A stretch of DNA of 5,328 nt from Bacillota bacterium. GTDB lineage: Bacteria; Bacillota_E; Sulfobacillia; Sulfobacillales; Sulfobacillaceae. The stretch is from assembly GCA_021802375.1 (NCBI GenBank), contig JAKAAL010000373.1, positions 1 to 5,328 of the forward strand, read 5' to 3'. Of the stretch, positions 4,618-5,328 are shown piece after piece. Each line of letters begins with the position of its first letter. Positions within the stretch are counted from its first letter, which is position 1. A program made the position numbers and the translations under genes. The notes under the pieces were generated by a model, which searched no databases, was not told where the DNA came from, and worked only from the letters and a program-made list of their open reading frames with translations.

Positions 4618-4648
4618 AAAAGAGCGACCCACCCGAAGGCAGCCCGCT
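4618..4648 (-). terminator. Intrinsic terminator with UUCG tetraloop
   Basis: On the minus strand AGCGGGCUGCC (4648-4638) pairs with GGUGGGUCGCU (4633-4623) around a UUCG loop (4637-4634), giving 10 pairs (three G-U) and one mismatch. The stem is followed by C and then UUUU (4621-4618). The cUUCGg loop is exceptionally stable. It lies 41 bp past the stop codon of the right-hand gene and only 31 bp before the LRV start, so it may also act as partial attenuation for the LRV gene. Confidence 0.65.
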
Positions 4649-4689
4649 GGGGGAATCACTCGATAGAACCCGCCATCAAGGGAAGGTGA

Positions 4690-5328
4690 CTAGCGTGAAA
4701 GTTCAGGCCCGTCGGCCAGCCGCCCGTGTGGCCTGGCGGGTGGCGACGATTCGGCCACCGGACAGCCTGCAGAATCGACGTTGACAATGGTGACGCTCTG
4801 AGGGTTCTCGCACGGCTGCCCCCCTTCACTTCCTTTGGAACCGACGAGATCCCAGGGGTACTCGGCCCATGTGTACTCGGTCAAGAACGCTCGCGCTTCA
4901 GCCTCCGAGCGTGGCAAATGAGTGGGCTTGGTGGAGCATCCCCACCACGTTTCCCCGGTTTGCGAAAGCTGCACTCGCACGACGGAGACGGATGCTTGTG
5001 CTTGACGGAGCCAACCGAACGCGTAGCACACGTCGTCGATCACGCATTCGGCCGTGTATTCGATGCCTTGGATTTCGGGAGGATAGACCGGCGGCAAACC
5101 CCACTGTGCGTGCAACGCCTGTGCGCGATCAACCGCCGCGCGATAGAGTTCTCCTCCGTTTGAGTATGCATAGTCGGACGGCGCGATCGAGGACCGTGCC
5201 GGGGACCCCCCGGCCACCGGGACTAAACTCACGACTTGCCGAGAGTACGGGCCGACATGCAAGCACTCGATCGCGACTTCGTAGGATGCCACCATCCCGG
5301 TTTGTAACCCTTTGACACGGACACGCAC
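4690..5328 (-). CDS. Unrecognised protein, at least 212 aa, may continue past the right edge
   Basis: The frame is open from the last base of the window to a TAG at 4690-4692. The first codon seen is GTG at 5328, but its ribosome binding site would be outside the window, so the true start may lie further right. I do not recognise the family. Visible features: a beta-rich N-terminus (MRVRVKG, SYEVAIECLHV, RQVVSLVPVAG); a helix around ELYRAAVDRAQALHAQW (residues about 60-76); a central strand region with VCYAFGWLRQAQASVSVVRV; aromatic clusters TWWGC and YTWAEYPWDLV; and a low-complexity Ser/Pro/Gly C-terminal tail from about 163. It has five scattered Cys and no obvious zinc motif. There is no signal peptide or membrane segment in the visible part. 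A terminator follows it, so it belongs to the operon to the right. The long plus-strand frames opposite look like shadows. Confidence 0.65.
   Translation of the reverse strand: MRVRVKGLQTGMVASYEVAIECLHVGPYSRQVVSLVPVAGGSPARSSIAPSDYAYSNGGELYRAAVDRAQALHAQWGLPPVYPPEIQGIEYTAECVIDDVCYAFGWLRQAQASVSVVRVQLSQTGETWWGCSTKPTHLPRSEAEARAFLTEYTWAEYPWDLVGSKGSEGGQPCENPQSVTIVNVDSAGCPVAESSPPARPHGRLADGPELSR

Noticed and set aside
4182..4784. 200-codon plus-strand open frame
   Set aside because: Antisense to the LRV gene and the terminator; Arg/His/Pro-rich composition typical of shadow frames and no ribosome binding site.

Overview
This window reads as plasmid or integrative mobile element backbone. GC is high (roughly 60% by eye). 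All eight supported genes lie on the minus strand, so the description below goes right to left, in the direction of transcription. Strong GGAGG-type ribosome binding sites and a MobL-like relaxase suggest a Gram-positive host, probably a high-GC member of the Bacillota. That host call is inference; nothing in the window fixes the genus. No replication initiator, integrase, transposase, tRNA, rRNA or CRISPR array was seen.

Right part (4690-5328): an unrecognised gene of at least 212 codons entering from the right edge, closed by a good intrinsic terminator with a UUCG tetraloop (4618-4648). Next (4194-4586) is a 130-aa protein of HEAT-like leucine-rich-repeat-variant (LRV) repeats, then a GC-rich hairpin (4157-4178).

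Middle part (2480-4128): a probable plasmid segregation module. A ParM/StbA-type actin-like ATPase (3196-4128) is followed by about 250 bp carrying three copies of a 22-bp bipartite repeat and a half-site, then a small ParR/StbB-like DNA-binding protein (2669-2947). The repeats fit a centromere (parC) bound by the small protein. The parR-like frame stops at TGA but stays open and protein-like for 62 more codons, ending 34 bp before the next gene, so the gene may have been cut by a nonsense mutation. That next gene (2089-2445) encodes a 118-aa stand-alone primase-like zinc ribbon.

Left part (1-2088): a probable mobilisation module. Two ribbon-helix-helix genes (1399-1845 and 1065-1409) overlap each other, and the second overlaps by one base a large relaxase frame that runs off the left edge (1065 down to 1, 355 codons with no stop). 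The relaxase has an H-x4-H-x-H-x-H metal motif and other features of the MobL family. The order of two small DNA-binding proteins then relaxase resembles the aux1-aux2-rel arrangement of Bacillus plasmid pLS20. Upstream, five exact copies of GTGGGGACT in regular, partly inverted spacing, plus a 19-bp palindrome, make a candidate oriT and/or operator region.

Together: ParM filaments and the ParR-like protein would partition the element through the 2961-3195 repeats, while the relaxase and its two RHH partners would nick and transfer it from the 1868-2050 region. The jobs of the LRV protein, the zinc ribbon and the right-edge protein are unknown.
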